A stretch of DNA of 64,000 bases from Verrucomicrobiota bacterium (GCA_016195385.1 JACPZS010000057.1:1-64000), one strand, 5' to 3'. Counted from the stretch's first letter, positions 29,201 to 40,026 are shown. Numbers and translations: made by a program. The notes: generated from the sequence alone by a model not told the origin.

Positions 29201-29705
29201 GAGCCAGGAGGAGTTGCAGACGCAGGAGAAGGCGTTCGGCGCGGACGAGGACTTCAAGAAGGGATACGCGGCCTCGAATCAGAAACACGGCAAGACGGTG
29301 GATTCGATTGTGGCGCTGCCGCTCGGCGTGGATGCGACGGCGCAGTTCGATTTTGCCGCCAGCCCGAAGCCGCGCGCGTTCGATCTGCGCGTCTATTCGG
29401 TGCTGCCCGGCAAGCTCGACGCCTTTCGTGCCCGCTGGCGCGATTACGCCATACCAATTTACGAACGTCACGGGCTGCACAGTCTCGGCTGGTGGGTCGT
29501 GGAGAAGAAGGACGCGGCAGGGAACGAACAGTTCGTCTGTCTGCTGGCGGCTGAAAGCATCACGGCGATTCAGAAATCCATTGGCGGATTCCATCAGGAT
29601 GCCGAGTGGCAGCGTGTGGAGAAGGAAACCGAGCGCGACGGCAAACTGCGCAGCGACGTCGAGGCATTCAAACTCACTCCAACGGATTTTTCGGCCCTGA
29701 AGTGA
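26274..29705 (+). CDS. PVC-type heme-binding CxxCH dehydrogenase (beta-propeller, HEAT-like, cytochrome c) fused to two C-terminal NIPSNAP-like domains
   Basis: 'FKLPDGFRMEVVASEPLIASPSAVCWDERGRMFVSELHGY', 'ACATCHRIGTEGHDVGPDL'; C-terminal 'YLEFRLYTVTSNKMEGVLERF' and 'FDLRVYSVLPGKLDAFRARWRDYAIPIYERHGLHSLGWW'. Confidence 0.88.
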   Translation: MNPLYSKHLLLVVGLLPCLPVGGLLFAQIPKPTDAPKAKTPEQSAAAFKLPDGFRMEVVASEPLIASPSAVCWDERGRMFVSELHGYNLAGQLDIEELNQTGKLDTQVRRVQADEKFKQAAQRGTYGVVKLLRDTNGDGRMDVADVWATNLPPAYGLVPARGGVIVACAPDIVFLADRDGDGVAEVREKLFTGFPTGELERGINAPQWGGDGWIYFGRGWGGGKITGPHLPAPVQLPGSDFRIRADGSAIEPVTGSTHTFGFAMTETGDRFTVTTTVPGIYIAPLPWRYLSRNPDAATPSLEAATGDRRAYSISKPHPWRQKRADDPAYFKYYNSRYGAAESEADGWFTAACGPMIYQDRALPGLHGQYFVCEPSGNLIHRALVETDGPALKLRRAPGEEKSEFAATSDQWSHPMNLTHGPDGSIWVTDYYREIIEDYSAIPRHLQQQYGVYAGHDRGRIYRLTHRDAPRPPSPDLSRLGGKALARECASPLFWRRQTAQRLLVERGEKSAAPSLRRWLADKSAAPSTIITALRTLDQLGALTPRDVQPFLTHGDAAVRVHALQLGDRWFGKDEGNALLDAALMAAPAEQNPRVQIQFALSLGEARDSRAFALLASFARLKLAVRWMDAALLSSLHGRGTEMLAELLREAGGSARFLAPLAQSIAARRDEPELARAFTLTATAKPDTQAAVLNALVKGRKNAPRKPLADKSARASLASLAASPSSEVRKATRALEDTFIATVADDEALVPAGKLPAAETISDEAFRKFVAALAAPRDLKRGHELFTQACATCHRIGTEGHDVGPDLLGQLGMAEDSLLKDILMPNERIRPGYETTLVQTSDGSAITGILKDDGATSLTLALPNGVEQVLLRKDVTGVRRLAASLMPSFAEGLTPADVANVLAWLRSNLGAGAPKQAQGYLEFRLYTVTSNKMEGVLERFRDTVEPVRRRHGIKTLGYWSAPGTTNGGTFAYLMAAASQEELQTQEKAFGADEDFKKGYAASNQKHGKTVDSIVALPLGVDATAQFDFAASPKPRAFDLRVYSVLPGKLDAFRARWRDYAIPIYERHGLHSLGWWVVEKKDAAGNEQFVCLLAAESITAIQKSIGGFHQDAEWQRVEKETERDGKLRSDVEAFKLTPTDFSALK

Positions 29706-30241
29706 AGCCACGGCGGAGAACCGAGTGTGAAAGAATCAATAAACTTCAGCAGCTTGTTCAGGAGCGCGCGGGTCATGTTCGGAAGTTCGCCGTGTTCTCC
29801 GCTCACGAATAAGCGAGAATCGACGTCAGCTCGTTGACCTGCGGGTCGTGCCCTTCTTCGTGATGAGTGACACGCCTTGATTCATCCAAAAGCGGAAGAT
29901 CGAGGACGTGCGAATGCATCATGTGAAGGGGGACAACGCGAAGGCCTTTGGCGTGTTCATCGAGAAACGCTTCACGCGTTTCAAGACGTGATGTGGATGC
30001 GCGTCGGCGACTGGAACCGCGGCGTGCGCTGCAACGGACGCGCCTTTCCCGAACTCAGCGAAAAGCGTGAAAAACGTGCTTGACCGCCGCCGGCGGAGGC
30101 GCAGTTTCGCTGGAAATGAACCCGACGCAAAGGCAATCCTCCCTGAACCGCGCAGCGTCAACAAAGCAACTTCCTATCAGTGCAGGGCACCCGATGTGCA
30201 AGTAGGAAATGGAAATGCCACGCGCTATGCTAAACGACACG

Positions 30242-32977
30242 ATGAGGGTGGCATTGTTGGGATTCTGGCTGCTTCTGGTGTCGGCTGTGCTGCCGGTGAA
30301 CGCGGCCTTTGGCGGAACGGTGGTGGCATGGGGACGCAAAGCCGAGGGTGGAACTGCCGTTCCTGTCGGCTTGAGCGGCGTGACGGCCATTGCAGCGGGT
30401 AACGGTCACACTGTGGCCTTGAAGAGCGACGGCACGGTGGTGGCGTGGGGAAACAACACTTATGGTCAAACGAACGTGCCGGCTGGCCTGAGCGGAGTGA
30501 CGGCCATTGCGGCAGGTGGTCTTCATACTGTGGCTTTGAAGAGCGATGGGACAGTCGTGGCTTGGGGTTACAGTTCTGATGGTGAAACAAACGTTCCTTT
30601 CGGCTTGAGCGGTGTGAAAGCCATTGCAGGGGGTGATTATCACACTGTTGCCTTGAAGAACGATGGCACGGTGGTGACGTGGGGATACAACCTCTTTGGT
30701 CAAACAACCGGAACCCCTACTCCAACGTTCCCCTATATGGCCACTGCAAATCCCGTCACATTGAATGGGCAAACTTTGGGTGCAGTTACGGACATTGCGG
30801 CGGGTGCTTTCCACACCGTGGCGTTGAAGAGCGACGGCACAGTCGTGGCATGGGGAAACAATGGCTCTGGTCAGACGACCGTTCCCGCAAGCCTCACTGG
30901 AGTGACGGCCATTGCGGCGGGTGCTGATTACACCGTGGCCTTGAAGAACGATGGCACAGTGGTGGCATGGGGATTGAACGGCTATGGTCAAGCGACCGTT
31001 CCTGCCGGCTTAAGCGGGGTGATGACCATTGCAGCGGGTTATCTTCACACTGTGGCTTTGAAGAGCGACGGCACTGTGGTGGCGTGGGGGTACAACGGCG
31101 AGGGTCAAACGAATGTTCCGGCTGGCTTGAGCGGGGTAACGGCTATTGCGGCTGGCCAGTTTTACACCGTGGCACTCGTCGGTACGGCACCGCCTGTTGA
31201 TCCCACCATCATCACACAACCAGTGAGCCAGACTGTGAAAGCGGGGCAGAACGCGAGCTTCACCGTAACGGCCACCGGCACCGAACCGTTGAGCTATCAG
31301 TGGCGGTTCAATGGCGTGACTATTCCCAGTGCGACCAGCACCACGTTGACTTTGAATTCCGTCGGCGCGGGCAATTCGGGCGGCTATTCCGTCATCGTCT
31401 CCAATCCGTATGGTTCGAAAACCAGTGCGACTGCCACGCTGGCCGTATTGGCCAATCCAACCGGCGGTGTGCCGCCCACGCCGCCCACGTATTCTCCTCC
31501 CCCGGCGAAACAAACCGGCAAAGACAGCCTGATTCTCATCACGCATGGCTGGCAGCCGCTGGGTGGATATGAAGCTTGGACGGATAACACAGGTTGGGTG
31601 GACGACATGGCGAACGCCATTAGTCAAAATCTCGTCAGCCGTGGCTTCAACAACTGGCAGGTAAGTCCCTACAAGTGGTTGGTTGGAGCAACTGCAACCT
31701 TTCCCTGGCTTGCACAGGTTAGCGGATACAACGAAGGGGAGAAAGTGGGGCAAACCATCGTCAATCAAGGATTCACACACGTTCACCTCATCGGCCACAG
31801 CGCTGGAGCGGCCTTGGTTCAAGGCGCTTTGCAAACAATCAAGTCGAAGGCATCGACAACGGTTGTCCACACCACTTTTTTGGATCCCTATGTTGGCCCC
31901 GGCAACGATTGGCGCAGTGTGTATGGTCTGGGAGCAGACTGGGCCGACAGTTACTTTTCCATTGATTTGACTGGCTCCACCACCGAAGGAGCGCTTGGCG
32001 GGGCATTCAACGTGGATGTGACTTGGCTCGACCAGAACAAGACAGTGCAAGCGGTCTATTGTTCATCACCGTCTTCGACGCCCGCCACACTCACTCCGTG
32101 TTCGTATCAGGCTATCTCGTCGCATCCTTGGCCGCACGATTTCTACACCGCAACCGTGACAGGCAGCCTCGGCGGTACAGAAGGGCTTGGCTTTCCGTTA
32201 AGCAAGGAAGGCGGCGGCTGGGATAATCGGAGCACTTATCCGCGCGGGCTTGCGCCGCGAGTGCTGGGCAGCATGCCAATCTTGACGCAAGGCATATTTC
32301 CAGTGCGGTCGGATCCTTTGCTGGGTCTCAACACGTTGTTGTCGGCGAACAGCGGGAATGGAACCGTGCAGTTGACCGACAAGAGCTTCTCTTTTTTGAC
32401 CTTGCCGGCATTGGCTCCGCAGTCGCTGACGAAGAGCGCGAGGCTTGCTCAAATCGGGACGGCTGCATGGCTGTCAATCGGGGTGCCGGTCACGAACCAA
32501 GTCAACTTCGTGTCCTTCGACGCGCAGTTCACCAGCGAGGCGGGAGCGACGGGATTGCTCACGGTGTATTGGAACACAAACCAAATCGGCGTGGTGGATG
32601 AAAGTGTGACGCTGGCGGGATTGCACAGCTACACGTTCGCGCTCCCGGCGGTGTTTGAGGCGGGCCATTACGCGCTGGGGTTCGCCCTTGACCCGTTCAC
32701 CAATGTTGTTTCCAGCGTTACTGTCACGAATGTCGGCACCGGCTACGCCGGACTCACCAATCCCATCGCCTTGAGCGCGACGAATTCCGCGAGCAACGTA
32801 ACTCCCGTTCTCACTCTCACCGCTGATGCCGGCTTCAATTACTTGATTCAAGCCTCCACGAACTTGTTTGATTGGACGCCGTTCGCCGTGCTGCTGAACA
32901 CGAACGGCGCTGTGCAATTCACCGATCCGGCCATCACGAACTTGAGCCGCCGGTTTTACCGCGCTGTCGTGCCGTAA
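30242..32977 (+). CDS. Secreted RCC1-repeat plus Ig-like plus alpha/beta-hydrolase-like protein
   Basis: Seven 'GTVVAWG...VTAIAAG..HTVALKSD' units; Ig-like 'ITQPVSQTVKAGQNASFTVTATGTEPLSYQWRFNG'; 'LILITHGWQP' and nucleophile elbow 'HLIGHSAGAAL'. Confidence 0.85.
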   Translation: MRVALLGFWLLLVSAVLPVNAAFGGTVVAWGRKAEGGTAVPVGLSGVTAIAAGNGHTVALKSDGTVVAWGNNTYGQTNVPAGLSGVTAIAAGGLHTVALKSDGTVVAWGYSSDGETNVPFGLSGVKAIAGGDYHTVALKNDGTVVTWGYNLFGQTTGTPTPTFPYMATANPVTLNGQTLGAVTDIAAGAFHTVALKSDGTVVAWGNNGSGQTTVPASLTGVTAIAAGADYTVALKNDGTVVAWGLNGYGQATVPAGLSGVMTIAAGYLHTVALKSDGTVVAWGYNGEGQTNVPAGLSGVTAIAAGQFYTVALVGTAPPVDPTIITQPVSQTVKAGQNASFTVTATGTEPLSYQWRFNGVTIPSATSTTLTLNSVGAGNSGGYSVIVSNPYGSKTSATATLAVLANPTGGVPPTPPTYSPPPAKQTGKDSLILITHGWQPLGGYEAWTDNTGWVDDMANAISQNLVSRGFNNWQVSPYKWLVGATATFPWLAQVSGYNEGEKVGQTIVNQGFTHVHLIGHSAGAALVQGALQTIKSKASTTVVHTTFLDPYVGPGNDWRSVYGLGADWADSYFSIDLTGSTTEGALGGAFNVDVTWLDQNKTVQAVYCSSPSSTPATLTPCSYQAISSHPWPHDFYTATVTGSLGGTEGLGFPLSKEGGGWDNRSTYPRGLAPRVLGSMPILTQGIFPVRSDPLLGLNTLLSANSGNGTVQLTDKSFSFLTLPALAPQSLTKSARLAQIGTAAWLSIGVPVTNQVNFVSFDAQFTSEAGATGLLTVYWNTNQIGVVDESVTLAGLHSYTFALPAVFEAGHYALGFALDPFTNVVSSVTVTNVGTGYAGLTNPIALSATNSASNVTPVLTLTADAGFNYLIQASTNLFDWTPFAVLLNTNGAVQFTDPAITNLSRRFYRAVVP
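30314..31186 (+). repeat. Tandem RCC1-like coding repeats, seven units, mostly 117 bp (39 aa); unit 4 expanded to 57 aa
   Basis: Direct reading of repeated codons. Confidence 0.85.
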
Positions 32978-33005
32978 AGGGATCACCCATTAGCGCGCGG
33001 TCAAG

Positions 33006-33044
33006 TTGTGAAAAAGCATCGCTCTCAAACAGCCTTTTTCACAA
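33006..33044. terminator. Stem-loop between convergent genes, candidate bidirectional terminator
   Basis: TTGTGAAAAAG (33006-33016) / CTTTTTCACAA (33034-33044), 11-bp perfect inverted repeat. Confidence 0.5.
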
Positions 33045-33151
33045 AGGTCCTCGTTGTCTCTGACCGATGCGGCGGCGTTCAAGACGCGATTCCTCCTGTC
33101 ATTTCAGGTGTCGATTCAGATGCACGAGCGAAGCCAAGTGCGTGACTTTGG

Positions 33152-34261
33152 CTACCGCGCGATCCATCCGCCGCCCACCACAACTTCGCCGTCGTAAAAG
33201 ACGCACGCTTGGCCCGGCGTGATCGCGCGCTGCGGTGTATGCAGTTTTACTTTGGCGGAACCGTTGGGGCCGGTGTGGATCGTCGCGGGAGTGCCGGGAT
33301 GATTGTAACGAATTTTCGCGGTGACTTGCAGTTCGGCGGGCGGTGCTTCGAAGGGGATCCAGTTGCAGCGCTCGACGTTGAGCTCATCGCGATCCAGCGC
33401 CGAGTCGTCGCCGACGATGACGCGGTTGGTCGCCGGGTCGAGGTCGATGACATAAAGCGGTTTCGGGGCGGAGATATGCAGCCCTTTGCGCTGGCCGATG
33501 GTGAAGAACTCGATGCCGTCGTGGTGACCCAATACGCGTCCGTGCAGATCGACGATCTCGCCTTGGTGTTTTTTCACCAGCCCGGCCTGGTCGAGAAACT
33601 TTCCGTAGTCTTTGTCCGGCACGAAACAGATTTCCATGCTCTCCTCTTTCTCGGCGGTCTTGAGCTGGGATTGCCGCGCGACGTCGCGCGTGTCGCTTTT
33701 CAGCAATTCACCGAGCGGCATCAGCGAGCGGGCGAGTTGATCCTGCTTGAGCGAAAAGAGGAAATAACTTTGATCCTTGCGCGGGTCACGGCCGCGCTTG
33801 AGCAACGTGCGCGAGCCATCGGCGTTTTTCTCAATGCGCGCGTAATGGCCGGTCGCGATGTATTCAGCGCCGAGCTGTCTGGCGCGGCTGATGAGCGTGC
33901 CGAACTTGAGCTTCTCGTTGCACATCACGCACGGGTTCGGCGTGCGGCCGGCTTTGTATTCCTCGGCGAAGTAACCGATGACTTGCTTCTGAAATTCGTC
34001 CGCCTCGTCCACGAGATAATACGGCACGCCGAGCTTGTGGCAGACGGCGCGGGCGTCGGTGACTGCTTGCGGGCCGCAGCATTTGTCCTCGGCGCGCGAC
34101 ACGCAATCCTGCGGCCAGAGCTTGAGCGTGATGCCGACCACGTCGTAGCCCTGCGCCTGCAAGAGTGCGACGGCGGCGGACGAATCCACGCCGCCACTCA
34201 TGCCGACCACCACGCGAATGTTTTTCTTTTCAGTCACCGGGGCGCGAAGATAGGCGTCCAC
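33152..34261 (-). CDS. mnmA: tRNA 2-thiouridine(34) synthase MnmA
   Basis: 'VVVGMSGGVDSSAAVALLQAQGYDVVGITLKLW', 'NPCVMCNEKLKFG', 'DQSYFLFSL', 'FTIGQRKGLHI', 'QACVFYDGEVVVGGGWI'. Confidence 0.96.
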   Translation of the reverse strand: MDAYLRAPVTEKKNIRVVVGMSGGVDSSAAVALLQAQGYDVVGITLKLWPQDCVSRAEDKCCGPQAVTDARAVCHKLGVPYYLVDEADEFQKQVIGYFAEEYKAGRTPNPCVMCNEKLKFGTLISRARQLGAEYIATGHYARIEKNADGSRTLLKRGRDPRKDQSYFLFSLKQDQLARSLMPLGELLKSDTRDVARQSQLKTAEKEESMEICFVPDKDYGKFLDQAGLVKKHQGEIVDLHGRVLGHHDGIEFFTIGQRKGLHISAPKPLYVIDLDPATNRVIVGDDSALDRDELNVERCNWIPFEAPPAELQVTAKIRYNHPGTPATIHTGPNGSAKVKLHTPQRAITPGQACVFYDGEVVVGGGWIAR

Positions 34262-34556
34262 CAGCCGGCTGTAAAGATGGACTGAGTGTTTCGCGGTGAA
34301 CTTGACTTGCCGTTGTCAAACACCGGCCGGGATGCGCAAATTGCCGTCGAACTTGGCGGGCCTTTTCAGGGCAGATCTCTTGCGGCAGCTAAATTGCCCG
34401 GCGCGTTTTAGCGCACCTTGTCCATGAACATGATGGCCGCGAGCTTGCGTTGTTCGGTGTTGTTGGCCGGCATGAATTCTCTGCGTTTGCCGTGAAGCTA
34501 GTTAACTGATGGCGCCCAAGAAAGCAGAAAGGAGCGACACGGAACGCGCCAAGCCG

Positions 34557-35498
34557 CTACTCGCCGAAGAACGGAAAGAGTTTTTTCAGTTCCGCCTGAT
34601 CGGGCTGGCGGCCATATTCGCACGTCTCAAACGCTTCGGCGTGCTGAATTTTTTCGGCGGCGTCTTTGCCGTAGAAGTCGGCGAGTTTCGCGCGGAAGCG
34701 CGTGGCGATGTCGCGGTTGCGTTTGTCGAATCCGGCCCGCACCGCGCGCCGGCGCTCCTTTTGTTTCGCGGGATCGCCGGGCACGTCCTCAATGGAACCA
34801 TTGGCGCCGCCTTCGTAGAATTGTGATTCCAGCGCGTCGAGCGCATTGAGTTTCTTCTCGATCACGGAGTCGATGGACACCGCGACGTCGGGCTGGAACG
34901 GATTCGGTTTTTGAAAACGATCAGGATAATACATGAACACCGGATTTTTCTTGAGCGCCGGAACGTCGGGACAAAAAAACGGCACGGTGACCATGAAGGC
35001 AGCGTCCTGCACGAGCACGCCGGTGTAACGATGGTCGGGGTGATAATCATTCGGGCGCGGACTCAGCACGAGGTCGGCGTTCCATTCGCGAATCAGGCGC
35101 GTGAGCATGCGGCGGTTTTCCAGCGTCGGCTCCAGTTCACCATCGTGGATGTCGAGCGCGGCAGTCGCGATGCCGAGAATTTTCGCCGTCTCGATGATCT
35201 CGGTCCGACGGCGGTTCGCGAGCGGCCCGCCGGCTTCGCGCCAATGGCCGATGTCGCCGTTCGTCACCGAAACGAATTTCACGCGATGGCCTTTGGCGGC
35301 CCACATCGCCGCCACGCCGCCTGCCTGGATTTCGCAATCATCCGGATGCGCGCCAAAGCAGATGATGCGCAGCTTGGGGTCGTTGGAGATGGACGCGGCG
35401 GATGACGTCCGCGCGCCGAAACGCGCGGCGAGCAGAGCCAGCGCCGCGCCGCCAAGGAAGCGCCGGCGGTTAATTGAAGTAAAATGATGCGGAAACAT
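34557..35498 (-). CDS. PIG-L deacetylase family protein
   Basis: 'IICFGAHPDDCEIQAGG', 'VLSPRPNDYHPDHRYTGVLVQDA'. Confidence 0.9.
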   Translation of the reverse strand: MFPHHFTSINRRRFLGGAALALLAARFGARTSSAASISNDPKLRIICFGAHPDDCEIQAGGVAAMWAAKGHRVKFVSVTNGDIGHWREAGGPLANRRRTEIIETAKILGIATAALDIHDGELEPTLENRRMLTRLIREWNADLVLSPRPNDYHPDHRYTGVLVQDAAFMVTVPFFCPDVPALKKNPVFMYYPDRFQKPNPFQPDVAVSIDSVIEKKLNALDALESQFYEGGANGSIEDVPGDPAKQKERRRAVRAGFDKRNRDIATRFRAKLADFYGKDAAEKIQHAEAFETCEYGRQPDQAELKKLFPFFGE

Positions 35499-35652
35499 AG
35501 GTGCCTTTCATGGTTGATGGTTGACTCCATTCATTTCAAGAACGGGAACAGGCGCAAGACTTCTTTTCGTTGACGGGGTGGACGCAATGGCGAATCTCTC
35601 CACAACTTTGCTCTGCATCCGTGTGGCGCGCTCATTCGTAGAGTTCGAAGAA

Positions 35653-36564
35653 ATGAAAAATGCAAAGCAGAACTTGATGCGTGGATTTACGCTTACGGAA
35701 TTGCTGGCGGTCATCGGCACCATCGGCATTCTGGCCGCGATGCTTCTGCCGGCACTGGCCACCGCCAAGAAACGCGCGCATCAAACCACCTGCCTCTCCA
35801 ACTTGCGCCAGGTCGCCACAGCCGCGCGACTTTACATGGACGACTACAACGGCGGCTTGTTCCATCATCACGAAGGCTGGGTGCTCGACGACGGCACGCA
35901 GGTCGATGAACTACCGAGCAGCCCGGCGGCGGCCGCTGGCGGCGGCGCGGGCAACAGCCAGGCCGAAAAACCGTGGGCCGTGATTCTCCAGCCGTATTTA
36001 CAAAATCGCGCCGTCGCATTTTGCCCGTCCGACCGCACGCCGCGTTCGCGGTTTCTGGCCACCGACATGAAGGGCTACAACGGCGGCATTGCGGAGTCCA
36101 CCCAGGAGCCGCCGCCAGCGAGCGAACTGGCGCTCGCGCGGAGCGGGCATTTGAACACGCAAAGCTATCTGCTCAATTCGATTTTCACACACAAATGCGC
36201 GCGCTACGCCGTGGAAGGCGTGCTGCGTGGTTTCGCCACCGATGCGGTGGTCAACGCGCTGCCCAATCCGAATTTGATCATGTTCAGCGAGCGCAACTCG
36301 GAGGCGTTGAACGCGGCCGACAATCCCGATTACGGCAATGTCGGCCAGGATGACTACGATGCGTGGGTCGGCGAATCGGCGTTGGTGCAATGGGGTTCCG
36401 GCAATTACGCCAGCCAAGGCTGGATCCGTCACGACCGGCACGACGGCGCGGCCAACTACATCTACACCGATGGCCACGTCGAAAAGCTTCACTGGCGACA
36501 GGCACGCAAAGACCATTTCCCCGACCATCGCGTCCGCAATCCACTTGCGGGCCCGCCGCTGTAA
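35653..36564 (+). CDS. Type II secretion/pseudopilin-like protein (H-X9-DG)
   Basis: 'GFTLTELLAVIGTIGILAAMLLPALATAKKRA'; 'RHDGAANYIYTDGH'. Confidence 0.85.
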   Translation: MKNAKQNLMRGFTLTELLAVIGTIGILAAMLLPALATAKKRAHQTTCLSNLRQVATAARLYMDDYNGGLFHHHEGWVLDDGTQVDELPSSPAAAAGGGAGNSQAEKPWAVILQPYLQNRAVAFCPSDRTPRSRFLATDMKGYNGGIAESTQEPPPASELALARSGHLNTQSYLLNSIFTHKCARYAVEGVLRGFATDAVVNALPNPNLIMFSERNSEALNAADNPDYGNVGQDDYDAWVGESALVQWGSGNYASQGWIRHDRHDGAANYIYTDGHVEKLHWRQARKDHFPDHRVRNPLAGPPL

Positions 36565-36668
36565 GAAATTCCCGGAATGTCCGGCTGAGGTGGTTGGCTC
36601 CGTGTCGCTTCATTGCCTCGGTTCTCGCTTGCGCTCACGGTGGCGCGTCCCCACCATCGCGCGCTCGA

Positions 36669-38612
36669 ATGCTCACGATTTCCGGTGTCAGCAAAAACTT
36701 TGGCGGACGCGCGCTGCTTTCCGCAGTCGATCTTCAAGTCAACCGTGGGGAACGCATTGGACTCGTCGGTCCGAACGGCGCGGGCAAGACCACGTTGTTC
36801 TCGTTGATTCTTGGGGTCGCGAGCGCAGACGAAGGCACCGTCACGCTCGAGCGCGGCGTCACGCTCGGTTATCTGCCGCAGGAGAGCGCGCCCGCAGGTG
36901 AAGAAACCGTGCTGGACCTCGCGACTGGAAATTTTTCCACCGCCTCCCCCGCCGACGCGACGACCGCCCATCCTGAAGTTCATCACTCGCTGCTTGCTGT
37001 GCCGGCGGATGGCCAGGCGACCGCGAAGGCGAAGCGCATTCTATCCGGCCTCGGTTTTCGGGAGCGCGATTTTGAGCGGCCCGCGCGCCAACTCAGCGGC
37101 GGCTGGGTGATGCGCGCGCACCTCGCGCGTCTGCTCGTGCAGGAGCCGGATTTGCTGATGCTCGACGAGCCGACGAATCACCTCGACCTCGAGGCGCTGC
37201 TCTGGTTCCAGGAGTATTTGAAAAATTATCCCGGCGCGATTGTGCTCATCTCGCACGACCGCGAGTTTTTGAATCAACTCGTCGGCAGCATCGTGGAGAT
37301 TCGCCAGAGCAAGCTGTTTCGCTACCGCGGCAATTACGAAGACTACCTCGTGCAACGCCAGGCCGCCTACGATCAGCAACTCGCCGCCTACAAAAATCAG
37401 CAGCGCGAGATTGCGCACTTGATGGAGTTCGTCGATCGCTTCCGCGCGAAGAACACGAAGGCGGCGCAGGCGCAGAGCAAGCTCAAGCAGATTGAACGCA
37501 TGGTAAAGATCGAAGCGCCGGAGGACGACACTCGCCAGATCAGTTTCTCGTTTCCGCAGCCGCAGCGCAGCGGGCTGAAGGTGATTACGCTGAAGCAGAT
37601 TCACCACGCGTACGGTGAGAACGTGGTTTATCGCGGGATCGATTTCGCCGCCGAGCGCGACCAGCGCATGGTACTCGTCGGCCCGAACGGCGCGGGAAAA
37701 TCCACGTTGCTCAAATTGTTGGCGGGAGTTTTGCCGGTGCAGGCGGGCGAACGCATCCTCGGCCACAACGTGAAGGAAGGTTATTACTCGCAGAACCGCG
37801 TGGAGATGCTCAAGCCGGAGCGCACGGTCTTCGAGGAGGCGGCTGACACGCCGCAGCGCGTGACGGAGCAATTCATCCGCACGATTTGCGGGTGCTTTCT
37901 GTTTCGCGGTGACGATGTCTTCAAGCGCGTGAGTGTGTTGAGCGGCGGCGAAAAAAGCCGGCTCGCGCTGGTGAAATTGCTGCTCGACCCGCCGAACCTA
38001 TTGCTCATGGACGAGCCGACAACGCACCTTGACATGGCGAGCATCGACGCGCTCGTCAGTGCTCTGAAACAGTTTCAAGGCACGCTCATTTTCATCAGCC
38101 ACGATGTCTATTTCATCCGCGCGCTGGCGAATCACGTCGTCCACGTCAACGCCGGCCAGCTCACGCATTATTCAGGCGACTATCAGTACTACCTCGACAA
38201 AACTTCGGCGACTTCCGCGCGCGCGGCGCTGACTTCCGCCGGCACAAACGCGAACCGGCACATGGTCCGTCCGCAGGAAACATTTCAAAATGAGGCCGAC
38301 GGCGACGCGACGATTTCGCGCAAAGAGCAAAAACGCGTTGAAGCCGAGCTGCGGCAGGCGCGTTCGCGTGAGCGTCGCGAGCAACAACAACTCGTGCATC
38401 GCTTGGAGAAGGAAATCGCCGAACTGGAAAAGCAGCAGGAAGAACTTTCGATGGAGCTGGAGAAGCCGGAGACGTACGCCAAAGCCGGCGCGGCAATGCA
38501 CATCAATCGCGAACTGTCCGCCGCCGTCGAGCGGTTGGAACAAGTCAGCGCCGAGTGGGAGGCCGCCGCCACGAAGCTCGCCGCAATGGATGGCGAAACT
38601 CACGACACCTGA
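36669..38612 (+). CDS. ABC-F family ATP-binding cassette protein
   Basis: Two ABC domains (GPNGAGKTT, GPNGAGKST), signatures LSGGW and LSGGEKSRL, linker region, C-terminal coiled coil. Confidence 0.92.
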   Translation: MLTISGVSKNFGGRALLSAVDLQVNRGERIGLVGPNGAGKTTLFSLILGVASADEGTVTLERGVTLGYLPQESAPAGEETVLDLATGNFSTASPADATTAHPEVHHSLLAVPADGQATAKAKRILSGLGFRERDFERPARQLSGGWVMRAHLARLLVQEPDLLMLDEPTNHLDLEALLWFQEYLKNYPGAIVLISHDREFLNQLVGSIVEIRQSKLFRYRGNYEDYLVQRQAAYDQQLAAYKNQQREIAHLMEFVDRFRAKNTKAAQAQSKLKQIERMVKIEAPEDDTRQISFSFPQPQRSGLKVITLKQIHHAYGENVVYRGIDFAAERDQRMVLVGPNGAGKSTLLKLLAGVLPVQAGERILGHNVKEGYYSQNRVEMLKPERTVFEEAADTPQRVTEQFIRTICGCFLFRGDDVFKRVSVLSGGEKSRLALVKLLLDPPNLLLMDEPTTHLDMASIDALVSALKQFQGTLIFISHDVYFIRALANHVVHVNAGQLTHYSGDYQYYLDKTSATSARAALTSAGTNANRHMVRPQETFQNEADGDATISRKEQKRVEAELRQARSRERREQQQLVHRLEKEIAELEKQQEELSMELEKPETYAKAGAAMHINRELSAAVERLEQVSAEWEAAATKLAAMDGETHDT

Positions 38613-38756
38613 TCGAAAAAGCAGGGTGCGCCTTCAAACGCACACTCGTTTTCAGTTCCAAATAGGGCAAAACTCCCGAAAAGTTTTTGACATCTTTTGG
38701 CCAGACTGTTAGCAACGACCGAAACCTAAGCCCAAAAAAGCTTTATCATTACAATT

Positions 38757-39647
<891 letters not shown>

Positions 39648-39669
39648 TCTTCAAGACTGTCCTCAGCGA

Positions 39670-40026
39670 ATGATTCACCGCATCAAAAAGTCGAGTTGGT
39701 TGGCCGTTGTAATCTCCGGCGTGTGTCTAGCCGGACTTGCCGGTGGCTGCGCCAAACGGCCGACGGTTGATCCAACGGCGGTCGAAGCGGCGTCCAAACT
39801 GCCGGGCGCGGCCGACGTCATGGCTGCGCTGGCCAAGAAAGATTATGACGGCGCGATGGCCGCTTTGATGAAAGTGAAAGAGGCCGCGACCGGCGAGGAA
39901 CAGACTGTCCAGTTCGGTGTCTTGTCCAGCCAGGTAAAATCCAAACTGCTCGAAGTGGCGGACCAGGATCAAAAAGCGGCTGATGCGTTGAGCGTGCTTC
40001 GCGCGATGGCCAGTGGCGGCCGCTGA
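39670..40026 (+). CDS. Small lipoprotein
   Basis: Signal with lipobox 'LAGGCAKRP'; followed by a strong terminator. Confidence 0.65.
   Translation: MIHRIKKSSWLAVVISGVCLAGLAGGCAKRPTVDPTAVEAASKLPGAADVMAALAKKDYDGAMAALMKVKEAATGEEQTVQFGVLSSQVKSKLLEVADQDQKAADALSVLRAMASGGR

Noticed and set aside
29706-30208. Possible gene in the ~500-bp gap before the RCC1 protein
   Set aside because: Only short ORFs with poor codon character; could be a decayed gene but not supportable.
30230-30991. 253-aa minus-strand ORF with periodic sequence
   Set aside because: Periodicity is the antisense image of the RCC1 repeats.
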